From assembly GCF_038024875.1 (NCBI RefSeq), contig NZ_CP136136.1, positions 4,712,001 through 4,776,000 on the forward strand: 64,000 bases of DNA, given 5' to 3'. Within the stretch, counting starts at the first letter, position 1, and the number at the start of each line of letters is the position of its first letter. Below, in pieces: positions 52,099-60,446 of the stretch. This DNA comes from Gordonia rubripertincta. GTDB lineage: Bacteria; Actinomycetota; Actinomycetes; Mycobacteriales; Mycobacteriaceae. Under the pieces are notes generated by a model. That model was given only the letters and a program-made list of their open reading frames with translations, searched no databases and was not told where the DNA came from. Made by a program: the position numbers and the translations under genes.

Positions 52099-52758
52099 TC
52101 AGGCGGCGCTGGCCGAGTCGAGGTCGCCGAAGACGGCCTGATTGTGGCCGAACGCGGCGACCGCTTCGTCGACGAGCCGTTCCACGGCAGCGGCGTCGAG
52201 CGGCAGGGCGTCGAGCCGAGCGCGATAGGAATCCTTGTAGCGCTTGAGTTTTTCGATCTCGTCGAAGGTGTAGAAACTCAGCGCCGAAGCGTCGACGCCG
52301 TAGTGCTCGCGCATTCGATGGGCCACGACCTGTCCCCCGCTCAGGTCGCCCAGGTATCGCGTGTAGTGGTGTGCCACATAGCGAGCCGGGTCATCTCGCG
52401 TGGCCTCGATGGCCTCGACGTACCGGGCGACGGCCGGCAGCGGGCTGAACGAACTCGGGTCGACGCCGAACGACGCCAGATCTGCACCGAGCCTCGGGAG
52501 CCGACGCAGCTTGTCGTCGATCACGGCTCCGGCGATCGGATCGTCGGCCAGGTGGTCACCGACGGCTTCGAGGGCCTCGTAGACGAAGTACAGCTGCACA
52601 GCCAGCCTTTGGTACTCGCCGCTGTCGAGGCGGCCCGACATCAGGTCGTCGATGAAGGGAGCCGTCTCGGCCTGCTGGTGTGCGGCGGCGGTCGCCTCAC
52701 GGAGCCGTTGGGAAATGCTGGGGCCCGCGGTGTCGGGACCGGAGATGCTGGCGCTCAT
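52099..52758 (-). CDS. hmuO: biliverdin-forming heme oxygenase, HmuO type
   Basis: A 219-residue all-helical enzyme that opens heme to biliverdin, CO and iron. The proximal heme histidine is in EATAAAHQQAET; the distal helix has the flexible GDLSGGQVVAHRMR; AHHYTRYLGDL and YKDSYRARL are further matches to corynebacterial HmuO. It supports iron acquisition from heme. The ATG at 52758 overlaps the stop of the upstream EEP gene (ATGA), so the pair is coupled. The frame continues upstream but only as a shadow of that gene. Confidence 0.95.
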   Translation of the reverse strand: MSASISGPDTAGPSISQRLREATAAAHQQAETAPFIDDLMSGRLDSGEYQRLAVQLYFVYEALEAVGDHLADDPIAGAVIDDKLRRLPRLGADLASFGVDPSSFSPLPAVARYVEAIEATRDDPARYVAHHYTRYLGDLSGGQVVAHRMREHYGVDASALSFYTFDEIEKLKRYKDSYRARLDALPLDAAAVERLVDEAVAAFGHNQAVFGDLDSASAA

Positions 52759-53705
52759 GATGCAATCAGTGATACCACCAGCGCCCGGTGATCGGAACCT
52801 GGCAGGTGGTGACTGTCCATCGACGTGGCCACGAATCCGCGCAGGATGACCCGATCGATGGCGACGAGCGGACGGTTGCCGAGCCTCGTGTCCGTCGGAT
52901 ACGTCGGCAGGAAGCCCGCGCCTGCCACGTCCGTCCCGTCGACGAGCCCGTTGGTCAGCAGCTTGCGGTAGGTCGCGTGGTTCCAGGTGGAGTTGAAGTC
53001 GCCGATGGCGACCACCCGCCCCGCGGGCAGTTTCGCGAAGTGGTCGGCCAGGATGCCCATGTCGTGGAACCAGCCGTCCTTCTCCCCCCACAGCGGTGCG
53101 GCCGGGTGAATGGCCAGCACGTGCGTACCGGGTGCGCCGGGCAGGTCGGTGCGCGCCTGCAGGTTGTGGAGGATGGTGTCGGGGATGTTGAACCGATCCG
53201 ACAGGGTCGCCCTGGTGAACAACGCGGTGCCCGCCGCGTACGAGTACGGGATGGCGAATTCGTTGGGCAGGAGACGCGCGATCTTGCTGCCGCGAATCCG
53301 CTGCAGCGCTTCGGGAGTCACCTCCTGCAGGGAAAGCATGTCGGGATCGGCCTCGGCCACGATCTTTTCCAGCGCACCGAGGTCACCGCCGCCGAAGAGC
53401 AGATTGGCGGAGACGACGGTGAACTCCTCGCCCTGCGGGGCGCTCGCCGGGACCACCAGCGGGATCTGGGTGTAGGCCAGCACGCCGGATACGACGAGCG
53501 CGATCGCCAGCATGAACCAGCGGCGCAACGCCGCGAAGATCGTGATGGCGGCGAGCGCCGGGACGAGCGCGAAGGCCACCCCGCTCGTCAGATACAGCGC
53601 AACGTTCCCGCGCGAGGGATAGAAGTGCAGCCACACCGCCAGCACCACCCCGGCCAGCATCGCCCAGCCGACGATGTACGCCGACACCCACAGGAATCTC
53701 TTCAC
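52755..53705 (-). CDS. endonuclease/exonuclease/phosphatase (EEP) family membrane protein
   Basis: A 316-residue protein with three N-terminal transmembrane helices (about 5-27, 38-58, 63-82) and a C-terminal EEP domain facing outside or inside. Domain motifs: VVSANLLFGGG, LSLQEVTPEAL with the metal-binding Glu, LAIHPAAP, IGDFNSTWNH with the catalytic Asp-Asn, and SDHRALVVSL with the terminal Asp-His pair. Substrates in this superfamily range from DNA to phospholipids and cannot be told here. Coupled to heme oxygenase by an ATGA overlap and 27 bases downstream of glnE, so probably in a glnE-EEP-hmuO transcript. Confidence 0.88.
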   Translation of the reverse strand: MKRFLWVSAYIVGWAMLAGVVLAVWLHFYPSRGNVALYLTSGVAFALVPALAAITIFAALRRWFMLAIALVVSGVLAYTQIPLVVPASAPQGEEFTVVSANLLFGGGDLGALEKIVAEADPDMLSLQEVTPEALQRIRGSKIARLLPNEFAIPYSYAAGTALFTRATLSDRFNIPDTILHNLQARTDLPGAPGTHVLAIHPAAPLWGEKDGWFHDMGILADHFAKLPAGRVVAIGDFNSTWNHATYRKLLTNGLVDGTDVAGAGFLPTYPTDTRLGNRPLVAIDRVILRGFVATSMDSHHLPGSDHRALVVSLIAS

Positions 53706-53732
53706 CTGTCCCCCCGTACAGCAGCCGCGCGA

Positions 53733-56700
53733 CTACGCGCCGAAGACCTTGAGCACCACGGCCTTCGCCCGGCGCGTCACCCGCAGATAATTCTCCAGGA
53801 AGTCCGAGGCCTTGTCCTCCGGCCAGCCCGCCGCATACGCGATCTGCCGCAGCTGCTTACCCGGGCCGGGCAACTGATCGACCGGCTTACCGCGAACCAG
53901 GACCAGCGCGTTACGCGCCTTGGTCGCGGTGATCCAGGCGTTCTTGAGCAGCGCGACGTCGTTCTCCGACAACAACTCCGCGGCGCCGATCGCATCGAGT
54001 GATTCCAGCGTCGAGGTGTTGTGGAGACTGCGGTAGCGGTGGGCGTAGCGCAGCTGCAGCAGCTGCACCGTCCACTCGATGTCGGCGAGCCCGCCGCGTC
54101 CCAGCTTGGTGTGGGTGGCCGGATCGGCTCCGCGCGGCAGCCGCTCGGCGTCGACGCGCGCCTTGATGCGCCGGATCTCCTTGACCGCCTCGTTGCTGAC
54201 CCCGCCGACCGGGTAGCGCACGTGGTCGATCATGTGCAGGAAGTCGATACCGAGGGCCTCGTCGCCGGCGACCTGATGCGCGCGCAGGAGCGCCTGCACC
54301 TCCCACGGCTGCGCCCACTGGGCGTAGTACGCGGAGTAGGCGGCCAGGGTGCGCACGACCGGGCCGTTGCGCCCCTCGGGACGCAGTCCGGTGTCGACCT
54401 CGAGCGGCGGGTCGGCACTGGGGCTGCCGAGTGCGGAGCGGACGGTCTCGGCAATCGTCTGCGACCACTTCACCGCCTCGGATTCGTCGGTGTCGCGGTT
54501 CGGCTGGCAGACGAACAGGACGTCGGCGTCCGAGCCGTAGCCGAGCTCACCGCCGCCGAGCCGCCCCATCCCGATCACGGCGATGCGTGCGGGCGCGGGC
54601 TTGCCGCGGTCCCGCTCGGAGATGTCGATCGCCACGGTGAGTGCGGCGTTGAGGACCGCGGCCCACACGCTGGACAGCGCCTTGCACACGGTCGGCACGT
54701 CCATGAGACCGAGCACGTCGGCCGACGCAACCCGCACGAGCTCGGCACGACGGTGCGAACGCGCAACGGCGACGGCACGTTTCATGTCCTCCTGGCGCAC
54801 GGTCGAGGCGATGAGCCCCTTCGCCACGTCCTCGGGCCGGATGGCGCACAGCTTCGGCCCGTCCGGGCCGTCGGAGTACTGGTGGATCACCTCGGGCGAG
54901 CGCATCAGCATGTTGGCGATGAACTCCGAGGTGCCGAGCACCTTCATCAGCCGCTCGGCGACCACCCCGTCGTCGCGGAGCAGCCGGAGGAACCAGTCCT
55001 TGTCCTCGAGCGCCTCGCACAACCGGCGATAGTTGAGCAGACCGGCGTCGGGATCCGGTGTGTCACCGATGTGTTCGAGCAACTGCGGGAGGATCAGCAG
55101 CTGGATCTGACCGCGGCGCCCGGGCGCGTTCGACAACGCCCGGATGTGACTGAGCGCGCGGTCGGGCATCGCGTAACCCAGTGCGGCCAGGCGCCTCTCG
55201 GCCGACTCGTCACTCAGCGTCAGCTCGTCGGGCTTGAACCGGGTGACCGCCTCGAGCAGCGGACGGTAGAACAGCTTCTGGTGCAGCCGCCGGACGCGGA
55301 GGGTCTGATGGCGGATCTGTTCGCGCAGCACGCCGGTCGCGTCGAGCTCACCCTCGCGACGGATGTGGGCCGCCCGTGCCAGCCAGCGCAGCCCCTCGGT
55401 GTCGTCGGGCTTCGGGAGCAGGTGGGTCCGCTTCAACTTCTGCAGCTGCAACCGATGTTCGAGCAGTCGCAGGAACTGGTACGACGCACTGAGATTGGCG
55501 CCGTCGTCGCGGCCGACGTACCCACCGGCGGTCAGTGCCGCGAGGGCGTCGACCGTCGGCATCACCCGGAGTTCTTCGTCGACGCGGCCGTGGACCATCT
55601 GCAGCAGTTGCACCGCGAACTCGACGTCGCGCAGACTCCCCTGTCCCAGTTTGAGATTGCGCTCGCGCTCTCCCTCCGGGACCAGTGATTCGACGCGGCG
55701 CCGCATCTTCTGCACCTCGGGCACGAAGTCGGGGCGCTCGGCGGCCTTCCACACCATCGGCTTGACCGCCGCGATGTACTCGTTCGCCAGCTCCATGTCG
55801 CCGGTCATCGCGCGGGACTTCAGCAGCGCCTGGAACTCCCAGGTCTTGGCCCACCGCTCGTAGTACGCGACATGGGAATCCAGCGTGCGGGTCAGCGCGC
55901 CGGACTTGCCCTCCGGGCGCAGCGCGGCGTCGACCTCGAAGAAGGCCAGCGAACCGATCCGCATCATCTCGCCCGCGATCCGTGAGGCGACACCGTCGGC
56001 CGGGTCGCTGACGAAGATGACGTCCACGTCGCTGACATAGTTCAGTTCGCGCGCACCGCATTTGCCCATCGCGATCACGGCGATGCGGACCGGGATCGGA
56101 CCGTCGCCGCACACCTCGGTGAAGGCGACGGCGAGTGCCGCCGTCAGTGCGGCGTCGGCGAGGTCGGACAGGTAGGCGCCCACCTCCGGGAGCCACATGA
56201 CCGGTTCGTCCTCGACCGTGGAGGCGACATCGTGCGCGGCCAACTGCAGGAGCAGGTTGCGGTACGCGAGACGGAGCGCGACGACGGACTTCGGTCCGGT
56301 GAGCTTCGCGCGATAGACGCGGTTACCCTTCTCGACCTCGCCCGGCACGGTTTCGGCGCCGACGGATTCGAGCATCCGACGGTCGACCTCGTCGCGGCCG
56401 GGCAACTCGTCGGCGAGCAGCAGACGCCAGGCCGACGGCTCGGCGACGAGATGATCGGCCAGGGCGTCGGAGGAGCCGATGACACCGAACAGACGTCCTC
56501 GAAACGATTTGTTCGTGCGCAGCGTCGAGTCGATCTCGGACCACTCGCCCTCGACCGCTCCGCGCAGGCGGACGAGCGTCCGGAGCGCGAGGTCGGCGTC
56601 GGGTGCGCGCGACAGCGCCCACAGCACGTCGACGGACTCGGGCGTGTTCCAGCCGAGTTCGGCAAGATGCTGCGGCGCGGAGGTGTCGAGCAGACCCAAC

Positions 56701-56744
56701 CGTCCTGCACTGGGTACCGCGCTGCGTCCCGGTCGTCGTGTCAC
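53733..56744 (-). CDS. glnE: bifunctional glutamine synthetase adenylyltransferase/deadenylase
   Basis: A 1003-residue enzyme that switches GlnA1 off and on by adding or removing AMP on its tyrosine. Two nucleotidyltransferase domains are visible: the N-terminal deadenylase with GKCGARELNYVSDVDVIFV (about residue 235) and the C-terminal adenylase with GMGRLGGGELGYGSDADVLFV (about 725), each with the paired aspartates. The regulatory helical segments between them contain LKLGQGSLRDVEFAVQLLQ and its C-terminal counterpart KLGRGGLADIEWTVQLLQ. GTG 56744 has TATTTT 6 nt upstream. It lies between glnA1 and glnA2. Confidence 0.96.
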   Translation of the reverse strand: MTRRPGRSAVPSAGRLGLLDTSAPQHLAELGWNTPESVDVLWALSRAPDADLALRTLVRLRGAVEGEWSEIDSTLRTNKSFRGRLFGVIGSSDALADHLVAEPSAWRLLLADELPGRDEVDRRMLESVGAETVPGEVEKGNRVYRAKLTGPKSVVALRLAYRNLLLQLAAHDVASTVEDEPVMWLPEVGAYLSDLADAALTAALAVAFTEVCGDGPIPVRIAVIAMGKCGARELNYVSDVDVIFVSDPADGVASRIAGEMMRIGSLAFFEVDAALRPEGKSGALTRTLDSHVAYYERWAKTWEFQALLKSRAMTGDMELANEYIAAVKPMVWKAAERPDFVPEVQKMRRRVESLVPEGERERNLKLGQGSLRDVEFAVQLLQMVHGRVDEELRVMPTVDALAALTAGGYVGRDDGANLSASYQFLRLLEHRLQLQKLKRTHLLPKPDDTEGLRWLARAAHIRREGELDATGVLREQIRHQTLRVRRLHQKLFYRPLLEAVTRFKPDELTLSDESAERRLAALGYAMPDRALSHIRALSNAPGRRGQIQLLILPQLLEHIGDTPDPDAGLLNYRRLCEALEDKDWFLRLLRDDGVVAERLMKVLGTSEFIANMLMRSPEVIHQYSDGPDGPKLCAIRPEDVAKGLIASTVRQEDMKRAVAVARSHRRAELVRVASADVLGLMDVPTVCKALSSVWAAVLNAALTVAIDISERDRGKPAPARIAVIGMGRLGGGELGYGSDADVLFVCQPNRDTDESEAVKWSQTIAETVRSALGSPSADPPLEVDTGLRPEGRNGPVVRTLAAYSAYYAQWAQPWEVQALLRAHQVAGDEALGIDFLHMIDHVRYPVGGVSNEAVKEIRRIKARVDAERLPRGADPATHTKLGRGGLADIEWTVQLLQLRYAHRYRSLHNTSTLESLDAIGAAELLSENDVALLKNAWITATKARNALVLVRGKPVDQLPGPGKQLRQIAYAAGWPEDKASDFLENYLRVTRRAKAVVLKVFGA

Positions 56745-56750
56745 ATCACA

Positions 56751-56756
56751 AAAATA
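56751..56756 (-). promoter_or_regulatory. -10 box of glnE, leaderless type
   Basis: TATTTT on the minus strand ends 6 nt before the GTG at 56744. Confidence 0.45.
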
Positions 56757-56811
56757 GCGATACGGATCACCGGAGACGACATCGCGGTCCCTAACGACCG
56801 GGCCCGGTCCC

Positions 56812-58164
56812 TTACAGCGGCAGGTAGTTCTTCAGCTCGTAGGGGGTGACCATGCTGCGGTAGCCCGTCCACTCACTCCACTTGTTGCGCAGGAAATAGT
56901 CGAAGACGTGCTCGCCGAGGGCTTCCGCGACGAGTTCCGAGTTCTCCATCTTGGTGAGCGCGTCGGCCAGGCTGCCGGGCAGTTCCTGGTACCCCATCGC
57001 CCGGCGCTCGGCCGGCGTGAGGGCCCAGACGTCGTCCTCGGCCTCGTCGGGGAGTTCGTAACCCTCCTCGATGCCCTTCAGGCCGGCGGCCAGCAGGACC
57101 GCGAAGGTCAGGTACGGGTTGCAGGCCGAGTCCGGGCTGCGCACCTCGATGCGGCGCGACGACGCCTTGTTGGGTGTGTACAGCGGCAAGCGGATGAGCG
57201 CGGACCGGTTGGCACCGCCCCAGGTCGCGGCGGTCGGGGCCTCACCTCCGTGGATGAGTCGCTTGTAGCTGTTGACCCACTGGTTGGTGACGGCGCTGAT
57301 CTCCGACGCGTGGTGCAGGATGCCGGCGATGAACTTCTTGCCGGTCGCCGACAGCTGCATCGGGTCGTCGGGGTTGTGGAAGGCGTTGATGTCGCCCTCG
57401 AACAGGCTCATGTGAGTGTGCATCGCCGAGCCGGGGTGTTCGCTGAACGGCTTCGGCATGAAGGTCGCCCACACGCCCTCGTTAATCGCCACCTCCTTGA
57501 TGAGGTAGCGGAAGGTCATCACGTTGTCGGCCATCGACAGCGCGTCGGCGTAGCGGAGGTCGATCTCCTGCTGGCCCGGCGCGCCCTCATGGTGGGAGAA
57601 CTCGACCGAGATGCCCATGGACTCGAGAGCCTCGATGGCGTGTCGACGGAAGTTGGGTGCGGCGTCGTGGACGGCCTGGTCGAAGTAACCACCGGTGTCG
57701 GCCGGGGTCGGCACCGAACCGTCGAGCGGCGAGTCCTTGAGGAGGAAGAACTCGATCTCGGGGTGTACGTAGCAGCTGAAGCCGAGGTCGGCGGCCTTGT
57801 TGAGCTGGCGACGCAGCACGTGGCGGGAATCGGCCCAGCTCGGGGTGCCGTCGGGCATCGCGATATCGCAGAACATGCGAGCCGAGTGGTGGCGGCCGGC
57901 CGAGGTGGTCCACGGCAGGATCTGGAAGGTCGACGGGTCGGGCTTGGCGACGGTGTCGGCCTCCGACACGCGGGAGAAGCCCTCGATGGCCGAGCCGTCG
58001 AAGCCGATGCCCTCGGAGAAGGCACCCTCGAGTTCGGCCGGCGCGATCGCCACGGACTTCAGATAACCGAGTACGTCGGTGAACCACAGTCGGACGAAGC
58101 GAATGTCGCGCTCTTCGAGGGTCCGCAGCACGAATTCCTTTTGGCGATCCATGGTCGCCGACAT
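56812..58164 (-). CDS. glnA2: glutamine synthetase type I, GlnA2
   Basis: A 450-residue GS-I-alpha type subunit. Motifs: FDGSAIEGFSRVSEADTVAKPDP, EIEFFLL, KPFSEHPGSAMHTHMSLFEG and the ATP/ammonium-site residues in VNSYKRLIHGGEAPTAATWGGANRSALIRLP. At the position of the GlnA1 adenylylation tyrosine the sequence differs, so it is probably not a GlnE target. It matches Rv2222c. The start is ATG 58164 (MSATMDRQ) or ATG 58152 (MDRQKEF); mycobacterial homologues begin at the latter. It is likely upstream of glnE in the same direction, 67 bases apart. Confidence 0.94.
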   Translation of the reverse strand: MSATMDRQKEFVLRTLEERDIRFVRLWFTDVLGYLKSVAIAPAELEGAFSEGIGFDGSAIEGFSRVSEADTVAKPDPSTFQILPWTTSAGRHHSARMFCDIAMPDGTPSWADSRHVLRRQLNKAADLGFSCYVHPEIEFFLLKDSPLDGSVPTPADTGGYFDQAVHDAAPNFRRHAIEALESMGISVEFSHHEGAPGQQEIDLRYADALSMADNVMTFRYLIKEVAINEGVWATFMPKPFSEHPGSAMHTHMSLFEGDINAFHNPDDPMQLSATGKKFIAGILHHASEISAVTNQWVNSYKRLIHGGEAPTAATWGGANRSALIRLPLYTPNKASSRRIEVRSPDSACNPYLTFAVLLAAGLKGIEEGYELPDEAEDDVWALTPAERRAMGYQELPGSLADALTKMENSELVAEALGEHVFDYFLRNKWSEWTGYRSMVTPYELKNYLPL

Positions 58165-58479
58165 TAGAAGTCGGCTGTTAAATCTGTGTTACACGCGCAA
58201 CACCAGCTCTTTGTGCTGCAGGTTTGCCGACGTCGTCTCAATATCTGGGACACCCGGCCGCAGGTCTGGGAGGCCCGGGAGCAGCCAGGATGCTGCCCGA
58301 GGGCGACAGCGCTACCCCAGCCGACCGAGAGGACCTCCTTGACGGTGTGACCAATCGCATAACCTGCAGCGGTTACACCACCTGCCTGCGGTGACACAAT
58401 GGCGCTTGTCCGTGTTCAACCCGGGTACCCGCCGCGCCCTTTCGGGCCAGTCGGGACTCGAGGCAGAGAAGAGACAACG
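58165..58479. other. divergent intergenic region between glnA2 and panB
   Basis: 315 bases without a gene. Near glnA2, the minus strand has GTAAC-6 nt-TTAAC at 58192-58177, a possible degenerate GlnR half-box. An imperfect inverted repeat GTGTGACC/GGTTACAC lies at 58345-58352 and 58371-58378. No clear ribosome binding site or riboswitch for panB was recognised. A GTTCAACCC tRNA-like string near 58413 is not part of a foldable tRNA. Confidence 0.4.
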
Positions 58480-59334
58480 ATGTCCGAATCCTCGGTCTAT
58501 GGTGCATCCACCTCCACCCCTTCCACCGACGCTCCCAAGCGCCGGGTGACCCGCGTCCATCACCTCGCCCAGATGAAGTCCGAGGGCGAGAAGTGGTCGA
58601 TGCTGACCGCCTACGACTACTCGACCGCGCGCATCTTCGACGCCGCCGAAATCCCGGTGCTGCTCGTCGGCGACTCGGCGGCCAACGTCGTGCTCGGTTA
58701 CGACACCACCATCCCGGTGAGCGTCGACGAGATGATCCCGCTGATCCGCGCCGTCGTTCGCGGCGCCCCGCACGCTCTCGTCGTCGCCGACATGCCCTTC
58801 GGCAGCTACGAGATCGGCCCGCAGCACGCCCTCGAGAACGCCTTCCGGATCTTCAAGGAGACCGGCGCACACGCGGTCAAGCTCGAGGGCGGCGAACGCG
58901 TCGCCCCGCAGATCGCGGCCCTGACCGCTGCCGGCATCCCGGTCATGGCGCACATCGGCTTCACCCCGCAGAGCGTCAACGGCCTCGGCGGCTTCCGCGT
59001 CCAGGGCCGTGGTGACGGCGCCGACCAGCTCATCGCCGACGCCATCGCAGTCCAGGAGGCCGGCGCCTTCTCCGTCGTCATGGAGATGGTCCCCGCCGAC
59101 CTGGCCGGTCAGATCACCCGCAAGCTGACGATCCCGACCGTCGGCATCGGTGCCGGCAACGAGACCGACGCCCAGGTGCTGGTCTGGCAGGACATGGCCG
59201 GCCTCACCCACGGCAAGACGGCGAAGTTCGTCAAGCGCTTCGCCGATGTCGGCTCCGAATTGCGTTCGGCCGCCGAACAGTACGCCGACGAGGTCCGTCG
59301 CGGCGTCTTCCCCGGCCCCGAGCACAGCTACTGA
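58480..59334 (+). CDS. panB: 3-methyl-2-oxobutanoate hydroxymethyltransferase
   Basis: A 284-residue enzyme that makes ketopantoate from alpha-ketoisovalerate in pantothenate and CoA synthesis. Motifs: MLTAYDYSTARIFDAAEIPVLLVGDSAANVVLGYDTT, DMPFGSYE, VKLEGGE, MAHIGFTPQSVNGLGGFRVQGR and the metal-site residues therein. The ATG at 58480 follows GAGAAGAGACAACG and is chosen over the upstream frame. It corresponds to Rv2225. Its substrate is the transamination partner of valine, linking it to ilvE in the same window. Confidence 0.95.
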   Translation: MSESSVYGASTSTPSTDAPKRRVTRVHHLAQMKSEGEKWSMLTAYDYSTARIFDAAEIPVLLVGDSAANVVLGYDTTIPVSVDEMIPLIRAVVRGAPHALVVADMPFGSYEIGPQHALENAFRIFKETGAHAVKLEGGERVAPQIAALTAAGIPVMAHIGFTPQSVNGLGGFRVQGRGDGADQLIADAIAVQEAGAFSVVMEMVPADLAGQITRKLTIPTVGIGAGNETDAQVLVWQDMAGLTHGKTAKFVKRFADVGSELRSAAEQYADEVRRGVFPGPEHSY

Positions 59335-59401
59335 CCGGCGATCCGTGGAAGGCGTGGACGCCCCCTACCCCCACAACTTCTACGGAACCCCGGTTTGCGC
59401 C

Positions 59402-59407
59402 TAGGCT
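59402..59407 (+). promoter_or_regulatory. -10 box of pip, leaderless type
   Basis: TAGGCT lies 8 nt before the ATG at 59416. Confidence 0.45.
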
Positions 59408-59415
59408 CGGTGACC

Positions 59416-60378
59416 ATGCGTGACTTCTACCCGGAGATCGAACCCTACGAATCCGGTCACCTCGATGTGGGTGACGGCCAGCAGATCTACTGGGAGACCT
59501 CGGGGAAACCCGACGGCAAGCCCGTGGTCTTCGTGCACGGCGGTCCGGGCGGTGGGACGTCTCCGACCCAGCGGCGCTTCTTCGACCCCGCGAGATACCG
59601 GATCGTGCTGTTCGATCAGCGCGGCTGCGGACAGTCGCGTCCGCACATCGCCGACGGCGCGGATCTGAGCGTCAACACCACCCCTCACCTCATCGCCGAC
59701 ATGGAGAAGCTCCGGACCCACCTCGGCATCGACCGCTGGCAGGTCTTCGGCGGCTCCTGGGGTTCGACGCTGGGTCTCGCCTATGCCCAGACGCATCCCG
59801 ACCGGGTCACCGAACTGGTGCTGCGCGGGATCTTCCTGCTGCGCCGCAGTGAGATCGACTGGTACTACAACGGCGGCGCGTCACACATCTTCCCGGACGT
59901 CTGGGAGAGCTACCTCGAGCCGATCCCGGAGAACGAACGCGACGGCGACCTCGTCGCCGCCTACCACCGCCTGCTGACGTCCGACGACGCGTCGGTCGCC
60001 CGCGCCGCGGCCCGGGCGTGGACCGGCTGGGAGCAGGCCACCAGCTATCTCCTCCCCCGCCCCGAGGAGCCGGGCCAGGACGCCGACGAGGCCCACCGCT
60101 TCGACCTCGCCTTCGCGTCGATCGAGAACCACTACTTCGTCAACCACGGCTTCCTCGCCGACGGCCAGTTGCTCGACAACATCGACGCCATCGCACACAT
60201 CCCGGGTGTCATCGTCCAGGGCCGCTACGACGTCGTCTGCCCGATGCGCAGCGCGTGGGACCTTCACCGCGCCTGGCCGGCCGCCGATCTCCGCATCGTC
60301 GACGACGCCGGTCACGCCTCCTTCGAGACCGGCATCAAACATCATCTGCTGGAAGCAACTGACCGCTTCGCCGAATGA
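59416..60378 (+). CDS. pip: proline iminopeptidase
   Basis: A 320-residue alpha/beta hydrolase of family S33 that removes N-terminal proline from peptides. The oxyanion region HGGPGGGTSP, the DQRGCGQSRPH block, the nucleophile elbow GGSWGSTLGLAYAQTHP, and the late acid and histidine in GRYDVVCP and DDAGHASFE are all present. The start at ATG 59416 (MRDFYPEIEPYESG) matches the family start; the -10 box just upstream excludes the longer frame. Confidence 0.94.
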   Translation: MRDFYPEIEPYESGHLDVGDGQQIYWETSGKPDGKPVVFVHGGPGGGTSPTQRRFFDPARYRIVLFDQRGCGQSRPHIADGADLSVNTTPHLIADMEKLRTHLGIDRWQVFGGSWGSTLGLAYAQTHPDRVTELVLRGIFLLRRSEIDWYYNGGASHIFPDVWESYLEPIPENERDGDLVAAYHRLLTSDDASVARAAARAWTGWEQATSYLLPRPEEPGQDADEAHRFDLAFASIENHYFVNHGFLADGQLLDNIDAIAHIPGVIVQGRYDVVCPMRSAWDLHRAWPAADLRIVDDAGHASFETGIKHHLLEATDRFAE

Positions 60379-60446
60379 GGGGCGCCGGAGCCGCGGTCAC
60401 TAGACTCGAGTCAGCTGCACCGTTTCGTCGGCGTCAGGAGGATCAG

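Noticed and set aside
58405..58475. tRNA-like string GTTCAACCC upstream of panB
   Set aside because: No acceptor stem, anticodon arm or CCA-proximal pairing could be assembled around it.
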